Assembly: GCA_902362865.1 (NCBI GenBank)
Contig: CABIYE010000007.1
Location: forward strand, 1-64,000
Source: Clostridiaceae bacterium
Lineage (GTDB): Bacteria; Bacillota; Clostridia; Lachnospirales; Lachnospiraceae
Direction of reading: 5' to 3'
DNA: 64,000 nucleotides
The position numbers were made by a program, and so were the translations under genes. The notes beneath the pieces were generated by a model that ran no database searches, was not told where the DNA came from, and saw nothing but the letters and a program-made list of their open reading frames with translations. The stretch's first letter is position 1. Each line of letters opens with the position of its first letter. Below are positions 1 to 7,982 of the stretch, one piece after another.

Positions 1-44
1 GGACACCGCCAAAAGCTAATATATCTGCAATTTTCAAGGTTCCG

Positions 45-74
45 ATGGAGCCATTTTTTCAGCTCCATTTTTTC
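45..74 (+). terminator. Rho-independent terminator of a gene left of the window
   Basis: ATGGAGC (45-51) and GCTCCAT (62-68) form a perfect stem around a T-rich loop, followed directly by a run of T. It would end a plus-strand transcript entering from outside the window. The bases before it (1-44) contain no complete gene. Confidence 0.6.
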
Positions 75-236
75 ATAGACTACTTTACACTACCAATCAA
101 ATAGGTTAAAATGCTTCCTGTTGCCGTTTTCCCCAAAAGCCGTTTTCCTGCCCCATTCCTGCGGTGTTTCCCTGCATTGGTGCGCCGGATGCGTCACTTC
201 TCCTGCCGGTCATATCCCTTTTGGACGGTCATTCAC

Positions 237-323
237 TTGTCAAGGTACTGTGCGGTACGAAATTACCAACTGCAATCATCATAGCGTACTATCCTTGACA
301 AAACAATGATTCTGCGATACCAT
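237..323 (+). promoter_or_regulatory. Promoter and inverted repeat upstream of the DUF6076 gene
   Basis: TTGACA (295-300) is followed after 17 bases by the weak -10 TACCAT (318-323). TTGTCAAGG (237-245) and CCTTGACAA (293-301) are a perfect 9-base inverted pair; the right arm carries the -35 and the left arm carries a TTGACAA on the minus strand. This is compatible with a dyad operator or back-to-back promoters. The rest of 75-321 shows no convincing gene. Confidence 0.4.
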
Positions 324-381
324 GAGTGTAACGGATATAACTGAATTATATAATTACCATAAACAAAGGCAGGGGATAGGG

Positions 382-1422
382 ATGGAGAATCAGTTTATAC
401 GACATGAGCCATGTTTTGAGAGGATTTTGTTTGTCCTGACGCTGGACAGGAAGAAAATGAAAGAGCGGATTTTGATTGGGGAAGAACAGCAGATCCGCTT
501 CCGGCTGAACGGGAGCCAAAACACAGAGGTGCTTTGTGATATGACACGCCCGCTGGGAACTTTTTTGATAAACTTTGAGCGTGACACGGACAGAGATTGG
601 AACTTATACGGGCTTTCTCCACTGCGGCAAGCCCTCCACTCCAACCGATGGAAACAGCCGGAGCTGGAGCAGGCGGCAAGCGAATTTCTCTGGGGAAAAT
701 ATCTTAGCAATGACCCTCTGAAAATGTATGTGGCGTTCCGTATCTGGAACAGCTATCTGCTTTCCAGAGAACCCCGTGACCGTAACGCTGCCTGTGACCG
801 CTTCATGGATAAAATGAGCAGCCTGACCGGGGTATTCCATAACGAAGCCATGAGCTTTGACAGGGAGACAGGAAAACCGAAACATTTTCAAGCTGGCAGC
901 CTCTATTTCAAAGGCGCACCATCAGAAGATACCCGGCTTGACCTCTGGTTCCCGGACAACCGTCGCACAGAAGAATGTGTGTCTGCCTATGCGTCCCTCT
1001 ACCCGTTGATTACCTATTATCTGAACAGGCTGAATGACTGGGGGCTTTGCTTCCGGCAGTGCAAGGTCTGCGGGAAATATTTTCTGGCAAAGAGCCAGCG
1101 GTATGAGCTGTGCAGCGACAAGTGCCGCAAAGCACAGGCGCTTCAAAACAAGCGGGAATTTGACGAGAGGGCAAGAGAAAATAACTATGACCTGCTTTAT
1201 AAAAATGAATGCCAGAACTGGCGCAACAAAATAAACCGGGTAAAAAATACCGCAGGCTTTCCGGCTGACTGTCTGGAAAAAATACAGGCTGCCTTTTCCG
1301 ACTTTAAGAAAGAAGCCTTACAGAGAAAAAAGGCTGTAAAAACAGGAACAGCCAGCCCGAAAGAATTTGCGGACTGGCTGTATCAGCAGAGTAATGTAAT
1401 TGTTGAGCTGACCGAGATATGA
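382..1422 (+). CDS. DUF6076 domain protein with C-terminal zinc-ribbon-like motif
   Basis: Function is unknown. The protein resembles the DUF6076 family, which I associate with integrative conjugative elements of Firmicutes. A Cys pair (CKVCGKYF) followed 13 residues later by CSDKC in the C-terminal half suggests a small zinc ribbon; the tail is Lys/Arg-rich. No membrane segment or signal peptide is visible. The start at 382 is preferred because AGGGG lies at good spacing and because the likely -10 box overlaps the alternative ATG at 322, which has no ribosome site and would add 20 residues. The neighbour on the other strand is a two-component/ABC module, so the context is accessory DNA. Confidence 0.65.
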   Translation: MENQFIRHEPCFERILFVLTLDRKKMKERILIGEEQQIRFRLNGSQNTEVLCDMTRPLGTFLINFERDTDRDWNLYGLSPLRQALHSNRWKQPELEQAASEFLWGKYLSNDPLKMYVAFRIWNSYLLSREPRDRNAACDRFMDKMSSLTGVFHNEAMSFDRETGKPKHFQAGSLYFKGAPSEDTRLDLWFPDNRRTEECVSAYASLYPLITYYLNRLNDWGLCFRQCKVCGKYFLAKSQRYELCSDKCRKAQALQNKREFDERARENNYDLLYKNECQNWRNKINRVKNTAGFPADCLEKIQAAFSDFKKEALQRKKAVKTGTASPKEFADWLYQQSNVIVELTEI

Positions 1423-1555
1423 AAAACTTTCTATCGTCAATTTCGCATTATTGCAATAACAGATTGCTTCTTCCATGAATGGTAATATTATCATCAAACT
1501 TTTGGAAGAACTATAAATGTCCGAGGTGCCTTTGATTTCGACAGAAAAACAGGCT

Positions 1556-1586
1556 GAATTGTTACAACGCTCGGACATTTCAAAAA
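1556..1586 (-). promoter_or_regulatory. Orphan copy of the two-component regulator-like site
   Basis: The 31 bases nearly repeat 4825-4855 in front of the ABC transporter operon: both contain GTTACAACGCTCGGACATTT flanked by TGAA/TTCA. Here the site lies beyond the transporter terminator, and on its reading side it faces only the 3' end of the DUF6076 gene. No gene start follows it in 1423-1555. It may be the relic of a lost regulated gene or of a duplication at module insertion. Confidence 0.45.
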
Positions 1587-1646
1587 TCTTTTTGAGAAAT
1601 GGCGGAAAAAGCGGGGCAGCATACGCCGCCCCGCCGATCTCAAAAG
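1583..1646 (-). terminator. Terminator after the ABC permease
   Basis: Nested stems TTTTGAGA/TCTCAAAA (1590-1597, 1638-1645) and GCGGGGC/GCCCCGC (1611-1617, 1628-1634) begin directly after the permease stop codon. T runs lie inside and after the structure on the minus strand. Confidence 0.6.
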
Positions 1647-1647
1647 G

Positions 1648-4038
1648 TCATTCCATTGCCCGCATTTGTTCTGTTAATGAACGCTTTTTCAAATCCCGTA
1701 TTTCCCATACAGAAAGAATCAACTGTAAAAGAATCAATATTAGTAGATATCCACCTATCTGCATTGTTGGAAATTGATATGAGAGATTTGGCATACCGAA
1801 TAGAATACCAACAGCTTTGCTCACAGGAATAGCTATGGGAATACCAACCAAAAGAACGATTCCAAATGAAACAAGTACATATAGCAATCCCTCTGTTATG
1901 AGAGAACGATATAATTGTTTTAGGCTTAATCCAACAGAGCGTAATGTACTGATTTCCTGTTTACGCGCTTGATGGTTAGAGAGCGTCATATTGATTAGAC
2001 TGATTATTCCAAACAGCAAAATTAGTAATGACAGCATTTGCAAACTTCCAAACAATAAGTTCATAGAAGATTCCATGTACTCTACAACATCATTATAGCT
2101 GCAAATAGAAAGCCCCTTTTCTTTAGAGGTAATTTTCTGCTGAATGGCTGATTCTATTTCATCATTATAAGTTTTATCAGTTATGATCTCCCATGAGTAA
2201 GCAAAATTTTCTGTGTTTGGGAATAGTTGTTGTGCAAGTTCTTGTGTAATTATAAGATTCGCTGGATCAATAGCATCTGTACCGTTTTCGGTTCCGACAA
2301 AGCTCTTATCAAAGAAACCGGAAACAATACATTCTATTTCCTCTCCACTATTTGTAATCTTTATAGGCGTCCCTTTTGTAACCCCCAGTTCCATATATCC
2401 ATCTGTCAATAAAACTTCAAACTGATTTTTAGGCATTTGTCCATCTATCAAATGTTGTTCAACAAAGCTAAAATTACCTTCTGTACTTTGATCCGAAATT
2501 ATATCACACATTCCCTCAGTAACATTTCCATTGATAGAATAATGACACATTCCTACTGAATCTCTAAGTGGTATAATCTTTTGGATTCCTTTAGTATTCA
2601 AAAGTTCTTCTCTCAAAGATTCGTTTAGCGAATTATTTGCTTCGTTTTTTCCAACTGATTCTTCAGAAAGATATATACGGAAGCTTCCGCCGTTTACAAA
2701 AAACTTTTCACGGACAAATTGCTCTGGCGTATTACTAACTGCTGCGGATGCAGATATAAATAAGAGTAATCCTCCAAATATCAATGAAAGCAATGTACTG
2801 GCTGTCTTTTTCTTATCGCGTCCAAGATTTAATAGAGCTAAAGAGTAAGGTGAAATTTTCTTATTATGTTTTCGAGATTGCATCGGAGCATTTCGATAAG
2901 CTATATATCGTACTGCCTCAATAGGGGAAGTAGTTGCTGCAATTTTAAGCGGCTTGCGAACAGATAATTTCACCATAAGAGTGCAAATGATGGAAACGCC
3001 TATCATTACAAAAGGAATATTGATAGGGGAAAATCCGCTGGAAAATTCATTACTTCCCAAAACAGTTCCGACAATCGCACCCAAAACAATACCCGGAGGG
3101 ATTCCAAGCCATGATAAATATCTACTTTCATAGTTTATCATTTTCTTTATCTGTAATGCAGTTGTACCTAAAGTGCGTAACTGTCCGAAATTTCTTATTT
3201 TTTCATTGATAGAAATTCTGAAAATACTTTGGATTACCGTTATACCTGCAAATAATACCAACACGGACAAACTTACAAAAGTTAGTATATTTTCAAATGA
3301 CAATCCCATATTCTCTCTAAAAAAGAGAAAACTTAAGCTATAATCAGCACCAATTTCTTTTCCAATAGAAGCAATTCTTTCTTTTAGAATTTCTTTTGAT
3401 GTTGAATCTGCATCAGCAAAACAAACATAGCTTTGGTATTTTGCAGGATTATAATTAGAGCTATTTTCTACAAACGATTTTGATATATAGCACGAGTAAT
3501 TGCCCTGTGATTCAGTCGAGCTTTCCGTAATCCCAGAAATCACAAAATCTTGTGATTTTCCGTTTATTTGAAAAGAAATTTCATCTCCGATTGCAGTATT
3601 AGAAAAATATTTGTTCACCATTTCACGGTCAACTGCAATTTCGTTTTCTTTAGATGGCATAGTCCCATCTTTTAGTGTAAATTGATTTCGGGCAATATAG
3701 CATGCCGCATCATCCATATATGCCAAATACAATGAATATCCCTCTGGCATTTTTATTTCTCCCAGATTGTAAAGCGACGCTACCATTTCGATTTCTGGTT
3801 GATGACGAAGTTTTTCAATTTTATCCTCTGTCAGATTATCATAGCTGGCTTGAAAAGTGGCCATATTATTTTGAGATTCCTGAAAAGCAAAAAATAATGT
3901 TCCACACATTGACATCAAAAACGCTGCCAGTGAAATAGCAATTATTATCATAAAATTCCGGCGCTTTTCGCTTTTCAAACTTTCCTTTGCCAGCTTCTTT
4001 GTAATGGCGCTGGTATCATTTTCAAAAGGCCATGTCAT
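1648..4038 (-). CDS. ABC transporter permease, FtsX/MacB-type, 796 aa
   Basis: This is the membrane subunit of an exporter of the type used against antimicrobial peptides or for lipid and peptide export. There is one membrane segment near residues 30-52, a large extracellular domain, and a first FtsX group of segments (about 255-360). Further segments include one near 405-425, then a second extracellular domain, and a second FtsX group at the C-terminus (about 655-785). It lacks an ATPase domain, which is supplied by the gene 14 bases upstream. Its DNA is visibly AT-richer than the ATPase, kinase and regulator genes, which suggests a mosaic origin. The substrate cannot be read from sequence; the linked two-component system suggests drug- or peptide-induced expression. 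Confidence 0.85.
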   Translation of the reverse strand: MTWPFENDTSAITKKLAKESLKSEKRRNFMIIIAISLAAFLMSMCGTLFFAFQESQNNMATFQASYDNLTEDKIEKLRHQPEIEMVASLYNLGEIKMPEGYSLYLAYMDDAACYIARNQFTLKDGTMPSKENEIAVDREMVNKYFSNTAIGDEISFQINGKSQDFVISGITESSTESQGNYSCYISKSFVENSSNYNPAKYQSYVCFADADSTSKEILKERIASIGKEIGADYSLSFLFFRENMGLSFENILTFVSLSVLVLFAGITVIQSIFRISINEKIRNFGQLRTLGTTALQIKKMINYESRYLSWLGIPPGIVLGAIVGTVLGSNEFSSGFSPINIPFVMIGVSIICTLMVKLSVRKPLKIAATTSPIEAVRYIAYRNAPMQSRKHNKKISPYSLALLNLGRDKKKTASTLLSLIFGGLLLFISASAAVSNTPEQFVREKFFVNGGSFRIYLSEESVGKNEANNSLNESLREELLNTKGIQKIIPLRDSVGMCHYSINGNVTEGMCDIISDQSTEGNFSFVEQHLIDGQMPKNQFEVLLTDGYMELGVTKGTPIKITNSGEEIECIVSGFFDKSFVGTENGTDAIDPANLIITQELAQQLFPNTENFAYSWEIITDKTYNDEIESAIQQKITSKEKGLSICSYNDVVEYMESSMNLLFGSLQMLSLLILLFGIISLINMTLSNHQARKQEISTLRSVGLSLKQLYRSLITEGLLYVLVSFGIVLLVGIPIAIPVSKAVGILFGMPNLSYQFPTMQIGGYLLILILLQLILSVWEIRDLKKRSLTEQMRAME

Positions 4039-4052
4039 AGCTTTCCACCTCC

Positions 4053-4718
4053 TTATTCCACAATCTTTCCATCCTCAATGCGGACAATCCGATCTGCAAG
4101 ACGGGCTATGTCGTTATTGTGGGTAATCATCACAACAGTTTGCCGGAACTCCGCGCTGGTACGCTTGATAAGCCCCAGCACCTCGGCGCTGGTCCTGCTG
4201 TCAAGGTTGCCAGTCGGCTCGTCGGCCAGCACAATAGCCGGTTTGGTAATCAAGGCGCGGGCGATAGCCACACGCTGCTGCTGGCCTCCGGAAAGATTGT
4301 TCGGCATATTTTTTAGTTTATCTTCCAGCCCCAGCAGGTGAACGATCTCGTCCAAAAACTTCTGATCCACCGTGTCCCCGTCCAGCTCCACCGGCAGGAC
4401 AATGTTCTCATACACATTCAGGATGGGAACAAGGTTGTAGTTCTGGAAGATAAAACCGATGTTGCGGCGGCGGAAGATGGTGAGCTGTTCGTCGTTCATT
4501 TTCGACAGCTCTTTGTCCCGGACAATCACATTGCCGGAAGTAGGGGTGTCCAGCCCGCCCATCATGTGAAGCAGGGTAGACTTGCCGCTGCCGGAGGTTC
4601 CCACAACGGCCACAAACTCGCCGTCCTCCACAGAGAAGTTCACGCCGTCAAGGGCGCGGGTGATGTTCGGCTCTGTGCCGTAATACTTTTTCAGGTCGAT
4701 AGTCTGTAAAATGCTCAT
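4053..4718 (-). CDS. ABC transporter ATP-binding protein (MacB/LolD-like)
   Basis: This ATPase should energise the FtsX-type permease downstream. It has Walker A GTSGSGKST, Q-loop FIFQNYNLVP, signature LSGGQQQRVAIARAL, Walker B IVLADEPTG and the H-loop ITHNN. Length (221 residues) is typical of MacB/LolD-type ATPases. The start at 4718 is chosen because AAAGGAG precedes it; the frame stays open to 4847, but that extension runs through the promoter motifs and has no ribosome site. The gene is GC-rich like the kinase and regulator and unlike its permease partner. Confidence 0.88.
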   Translation of the reverse strand: MSILQTIDLKKYYGTEPNITRALDGVNFSVEDGEFVAVVGTSGSGKSTLLHMMGGLDTPTSGNVIVRDKELSKMNDEQLTIFRRRNIGFIFQNYNLVPILNVYENIVLPVELDGDTVDQKFLDEIVHLLGLEDKLKNMPNNLSGGQQQRVAIARALITKPAIVLADEPTGNLDSRTSAEVLGLIKRTSAEFRQTVVMITHNNDIARLADRIVRIEDGKIVE

Positions 4719-4761
4719 ACTAAAAACTCCTTTCAAGGCTTTCTGCCTGTTGATAAGGCTA

Positions 4762-4855
4762 TTGTAAAACCCAAATGTCCGCGAAATGTTACAGCGACCA
4801 AAAAATTTCATTGAAAATCGGGGTGAAATGTTACAACGCTCGGACATTTCAAAAA
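4762..4855 (-). promoter_or_regulatory. Promoter and repeated regulator sites of the ABC transporter operon
   Basis: Two related sites occur. CAAATGTCCGCGAAATGTTA and following bases (4772-4798) match 6656-6682 in front of the response regulator, and 4825-4855 matches the orphan site at 1556-1586. A TACAAT-like -10 follows at about 4762 on the minus strand with no good -35, which fits a promoter that depends on an activator. I infer binding by the adjacent OmpR-type regulator. Confidence 0.5.
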
Positions 4856-4893
4856 AATTTACGGCGGGCAGCCGGAAATGGCCGTCCGCCGCG
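4851..4893 (-). terminator. Terminator after the sensor kinase
   Basis: GGCGGGCAGCC (4863-4873) pairs with GGCCGTCCGCC (4880-4890) with one mismatch, followed on the minus strand by AAATTTTTTT. It separates the regulator/kinase operon from the transporter operon. Confidence 0.65.
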
Positions 4894-4895
4894 TT

Positions 4896-5927
4896 TTATT
4901 TTGTAGGCAGCATAATAGAAAATTCCGAACCCTTGCCCGGCTCCGAAACCACTTTGATATAGCCGCCCTGCCGCGTTACAATCTCGCGGGCCAGATACAG
5001 GCCAATGCCCACGCCCTGCTGTTCGTGTACTTCTTCCTCACGATAGAAGCGCCGGAAGATGGCGGCCTGATTGCTTTCGGAAATTCCCTTGCCGGTGTCG
5101 GCTACTTTGATCTCCACATACATTTCCCACAGCACCACCGACACAGCGATTTTCCCGCCTGCCGGGGTGTACTTCACCGCATTGTCCAGCAGGTTAAAGA
5201 GGGCTTCGGATGTCCACTTGCTGTCATGGGAAACGGCCAAATCCTCCGGGCAGTCCACGGACACGGCAATTTCCTTTTTCTCCGCTGCATACACGATCCC
5301 ACTCATGGCCTGCGCCACGGTATCAAAGAGGCGGCCCGGCTTCTTGTCTAACTGGATCACGCCTGTTTCCAGCCGGGAGGTTTTTACAAGGGCCTGAAAG
5401 AGAAAGTCCAGCTTATCCGTCTGGCTGCGGATTCCCCGGATAAAGTCGGTGCGCTCCGCCTCGGTCATGGGCTTTTCCAGCAGGGTGTCCGTCGCCATTT
5501 TCAGATTGCTCACCGGCGTTTTCACCTGATGGGAAATATCTGATACAAGGGTCTGTAACTCCTGCCGTTCCTCGTCCACCCGGCGGCGGTTCTCCTGCAT
5601 GATCTGGTAAAGCCTTGCCAGCCGGTGTCCGATTCTGGCAAGCTGGGTTTCGCTGTCCTCCGGGCGCTGGGGCGCTTCATTCCCGGCGATCATGTGGTCT
5701 AAAGTCTGGCACAGGTCAGCGGTAAACTGCGACAGCCGCGTTCCAAACGCCTGCGTCAGTACAAAAATCCCCACAAGGGCGCACAGCAGCAGCACCCCGC
5801 CCGTCAGCAGCACCGCCGTCTGTTTTGTCACAAAAAACAGGGCTATGGTGATCCCGGACATGGAGAGGGCAAGCCCTATTGCCACCCGGCCAAACAGCCG
5901 CTTTACCGAGAGGTTTTGAAACTTCAT
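4896..5927 (-). CDS. Sensor histidine kinase with two membrane helices and short loop
   Basis: Membrane sensor of the two-component pair. Two hydrophobic helices lie in the first 65 residues with almost no loop between them, as in intramembrane-sensing kinases that monitor a partner transporter. The phospho-acceptor box is SDISHQVKTPVSN; the ATP-binding domain shows LLDNAVKYTP (N box), ADTGKGIS (G1) and GVGIGLYLAREIV (G2). The start at 5927 overlaps the regulator stop as ATGA, indicating translational coupling; an ATG 7 codons upstream is less likely. The input is probably membrane stress or an antimicrobial, by analogy with Bce-like modules. Confidence 0.85.
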   Translation of the reverse strand: MKFQNLSVKRLFGRVAIGLALSMSGITIALFFVTKQTAVLLTGGVLLLCALVGIFVLTQAFGTRLSQFTADLCQTLDHMIAGNEAPQRPEDSETQLARIGHRLARLYQIMQENRRRVDEERQELQTLVSDISHQVKTPVSNLKMATDTLLEKPMTEAERTDFIRGIRSQTDKLDFLFQALVKTSRLETGVIQLDKKPGRLFDTVAQAMSGIVYAAEKKEIAVSVDCPEDLAVSHDSKWTSEALFNLLDNAVKYTPAGGKIAVSVVLWEMYVEIKVADTGKGISESNQAAIFRRFYREEEVHEQQGVGIGLYLAREIVTRQGGYIKVVSEPGKGSEFSIMLPTK

Positions 5928-6616
5928 TTTGCCTCGCCTCCCGTCCATTGATAGCCCATGCCGTAAACGGTCTTGATGTAGGGTGCGCCGCCGTCGGCTT
6001 CAATCTTGCTGCGAATCCGGCTGATGGAGGTTGTCAGGGTGTGTTCGTCCACAAACCTTTCGTCTATATCCCACAGCTTTTCCAAAAGCTGCCCACGGGT
6101 CAGCACTTGCCGGGGATTTTTACGGAACAGGTTCAGCATTTTGTACTCCATCGGGGATAGGGTCAGGGGCTTGCCATTTAGGGAAGCCGTCTGCTCCGAG
6201 AAGTCCAGAAACAGCCGCCCGTCGTCGTAAATGTCCTTGGCCGGTTTGTGGTGTTCCAGCATGGCAAACATGGCTTTGATTTTCCGCTGCAAGGCCCCGA
6301 TCACAAAGGGCTTTGTGATGTAGTCCACCGCGCCCACCTCATAGCCCCGTATCTGGTCGCTCTCCTGATCGTTGGCGGTTAGGAAAATCACGATGGTGTC
6401 CGGGTGTTGGGGCTTTATCAGCTTGCACAGCTCAAAACCATTTCCATCCGGCAGGTTGATGTCCAGCAGCACTAAATCAAATTCCCGCTGGCGGATGGCG
6501 GCGGCTGCGGTTCTGGCATTTAAGGCAGAAGTCACGCCGTAGCCGTCTGCGGTCATGTTATAGGCCAACATCTTATTCAAAAAACTGTCGTCCTCGACAA
6601 TTAAAATCTGCTTCAT
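5924..6616 (-). CDS. OmpR/PhoB-family response regulator
   Basis: Cytoplasmic DNA-binding partner of the kinase. The receiver domain begins KQILIVEDD, with the phospho-accepting Asp in LVLLDINLPDG, a Thr in FLTANDQ and Lys in YITKPF. The C-terminal winged helix includes SPMEYKMLNLF and ends with YGMGYQW. The start at 6616 follows AGGAAGTGAGG; the open frame reaches 6808, but the extra part runs through the promoter and a terminator. Likely targets are its own promoter (site at 6656-6682) and the ABC operon (4772-4855). Confidence 0.88.
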   Translation of the reverse strand: MKQILIVEDDSFLNKMLAYNMTADGYGVTSALNARTAAAAIRQREFDLVLLDINLPDGNGFELCKLIKPQHPDTIVIFLTANDQESDQIRGYEVGAVDYITKPFVIGALQRKIKAMFAMLEHHKPAKDIYDDGRLFLDFSEQTASLNGKPLTLSPMEYKMLNLFRKNPRQVLTRGQLLEKLWDIDERFVDEHTLTTSISRIRSKIEADGGAPYIKTVYGMGYQWTGGEAK

Positions 6617-6643
6617 ATCCTCACTTCCTTTTCTTTTTGCCAA

Positions 6644-6682
6644 TAGTATAACAGGCAAATGTCCGAGAATTGTTACAAGGAC
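6644..6682 (-). promoter_or_regulatory. Promoter and site in front of the response regulator
   Basis: CAAATGTCCGAGAATTGTTA and following bases (6656-6682) match the site in front of the ABC operon. A TATACT -10 follows on the minus strand at about 6646-6651. The -35 position is poor, so the promoter is probably autoactivated. Confidence 0.5.
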
Positions 6683-6730
6683 AAATATATTTATCATTTT
6701 ACAGCTTTTTTCTGTGTACTGCAATTTTAT

Positions 6731-6765
6731 AAAAGAAAGGACAGCAGTATCAAATTGCTGTCCTT
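6731..6765 (-). terminator. Terminator at the rearrangement junction
   Basis: AAGGACAGCA (6737-6746) and TGCTGTCCTT (6756-6765) form a perfect 10-base stem followed by TCTTTT on the minus strand. It ends the transcript that would read through the truncated XRE gene. Confidence 0.65.
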
Positions 6766-6773
6766 GCGGTTTA

Positions 6774-6962
6774 TTATAGCTGGTAGTGTATAAGCGTGGG
6801 TTCATCATATTTGGTGTGGTATCTTTAACTATGGGAAACTCCTCTCTCCCACCGGCTGATTGCCTTATCGGTAACTCCGATAAGCTCTCCCAGCTCTGCC
6901 TGTGTCATGCCCCTTTCTTTTCTGATCTTTGCAACGAACTGTCCAAATACCTTTGAATCCAC
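6774..6962 (-). pseudogene. Truncated XRE-family transcriptional regulator
   Basis: From a GTG start at 6962 (after GGAAGGAGGAAG) the frame encodes 45 residues of a Cro/C1-type helix-turn-helix: VFGQFVAKIRKERGMTQ, then AELGELIGVTDKAISRWERG, ending VSHS with TAA at 6825. In intact relatives the domain continues beyond RWERG into a further helix and a C-terminal region, both missing here. Beyond the TAA the same frame stays open for 16 codons to a second stop at 6774, right before a terminator, as expected of a deletion that fused it to the tail of another gene. A promoter (TTGACG 7015-7020, TATACT 6991-6996 on the minus strand) is intact. Confidence 0.6.
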
Positions 6963-7055
6963 GTTCCTTCCTCCTTCCTTTGATGCCACAAGTATAAAAG
7001 AGCAGAGCGTTTCCCGTCAATCGACGAATCATTTACTTTGCTTTTCTTTTGTCTT

Positions 7056-7301
7056 TTACCAGAATAATCCCTTCTTTGTATATGGTTCCACCCTGACAGA
7101 CTTCACCTCATATCCGGTATCGCCAATCACCTTTCGCAGTTGTGTCTCATCAAGCGGAGCCTCCGCAATAATTTCTGTCTTTCCCTTTTTATGGGAGGAC
7201 ACTACCTTTTTCACCTCAAATTGTTTTCTTACCGTATCGTTAATGTGGCTTTCACACATTCCACAAGACATTCCTTCAACCTCAAGTATCATTTTAATCA
7301 T
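7056..7301 (-). CDS. Heavy-metal-associated (HMA) domain protein, CopZ-like
   Basis: An 81-residue soluble single-domain protein. GMSCGMCESHI is the Cys-x2-Cys metal site in the usual loop after the first strand, and the ferredoxin-like fold is predicted from length and pattern. Such proteins carry Cu(I) or other soft metals to transporters or regulators. AAGGAG supports the start at 7301; upstream ATGs at 7319 and 7349 are alternatives. It follows the Fur-like gene and feo operon on the same strand, and no copper ATPase is present in the window, so its partner is elsewhere or the metal is not copper. Confidence 0.75.
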   Translation of the reverse strand: MIKMILEVEGMSCGMCESHINDTVRKQFEVKKVVSSHKKGKTEIIAEAPLDETQLRKVIGDTGYEVKSVRVEPYTKKGLFW

Positions 7302-7379
7302 AATTTTTCTCTCCTTCATTATACAAAAGAGCCTTCCAAGCCGATTCACAATTCAGCTTGAAAAGCTCCTTTAGGCATT

Positions 7380-7778
7380 CTATTTCGACTGCATAATTCT
7401 GATATTCTTTATTCCTTTTCCTTCGGAATACCCGCAGCCTGCCAGTCCTTTTCCAATGATTCTTTCCATAGCGGTATCATCTAACTCCACCGTGGTGTCA
7501 TCTTCCATCTCTACAAGGCAATAGATGCGGGATTCTCTCTCTCGCCCGCATAATTGAAACGCTGTTTTACGCTCCAGCGCCCCAATCTGTTCCAGGGCAG
7601 TAACAGTACGATATACGGTTGCCGTCCCGATTCCCGGATCTTTTTTATGTGCAAGAACATAGATTTCTTTACAACAGGAATGATTTTCTTCCAGAATAAT
7701 ATCAATCAGCAATTCCCGCTGTTTTGTTATCCTGAAACCTTTTTCTCTTAACCGTGCTATAATCTCATCTTTCTGCAT
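7380..7778 (-). CDS. Fur-family regulator with degenerate metal sites
   Basis: The N-terminal winged helix is canonical: LREKGFRITKQRELLIDIIL, then KEIYVLAHKKDPGIGTATVY with RTV, as in Fur/PerR/Zur. The C-terminal half is unusual: the usual His-rich regulatory site and the two Cys-x2-Cys pairs of the structural zinc are absent, and only isolated Cys residues remain (LCGRERESR, IYCLVE, GCGYSE). It may sense something other than Fe/Zn/Mn or act constitutively. GAGGTG precedes the start at 7778. It lies in the feo run, 17 bases after the Cys-rich protein gene, so co-transcription with ferrous iron uptake is likely. Confidence 0.75.
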   Translation of the reverse strand: MQKDEIIARLREKGFRITKQRELLIDIILEENHSCCKEIYVLAHKKDPGIGTATVYRTVTALEQIGALERKTAFQLCGRERESRIYCLVEMEDDTTVELDDTAMERIIGKGLAGCGYSEGKGIKNIRIMQSK

Positions 7779-7795
7779 ACTAACACCTCGGATCA

Positions 7796-7933
7796 TCAAT
7801 GACAATGTCCGCTGCAATTCTTACAATCCTGCCCGCACTGCAGGGACTTTCCGGATTTTTTATCTTTTACCATACTGCGGATTACAAGTCCCACGACTCC
7901 TGCAAGCACAACAAGTACAATCGCTGTTCCCAT
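7796..7933 (-). CDS. FeoB-associated Cys-rich membrane protein
   Basis: A 45-residue protein. It begins MGTAIVLVVLAGVVGLVIRS (one membrane helix), followed by a Lys-rich stretch and a Cys-rich tail CGQDCKNCSGHCH. This organisation is characteristic of the small protein found next to feoB in Clostridia, proposed to help ferrous iron transfer. GGAGG precedes the start by 9 bases. It lies 49 bases after feoB on the same strand. Confidence 0.85.
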   Translation of the reverse strand: MGTAIVLVVLAGVVGLVIRSMVKDKKSGKSLQCGQDCKNCSGHCH

Positions 7934-7982
7934 ATATCCATACCTCCTACTACCTTATATTCGTTACATTTTACACTGCCAA

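Noticed and set aside
121..309. 62-codon plus-strand frame before the DUF6076 gene
   Set aside because: No ribosome site, Cys/Ser-rich composition unlike a protein family, and it runs through the promoter and inverted repeat.
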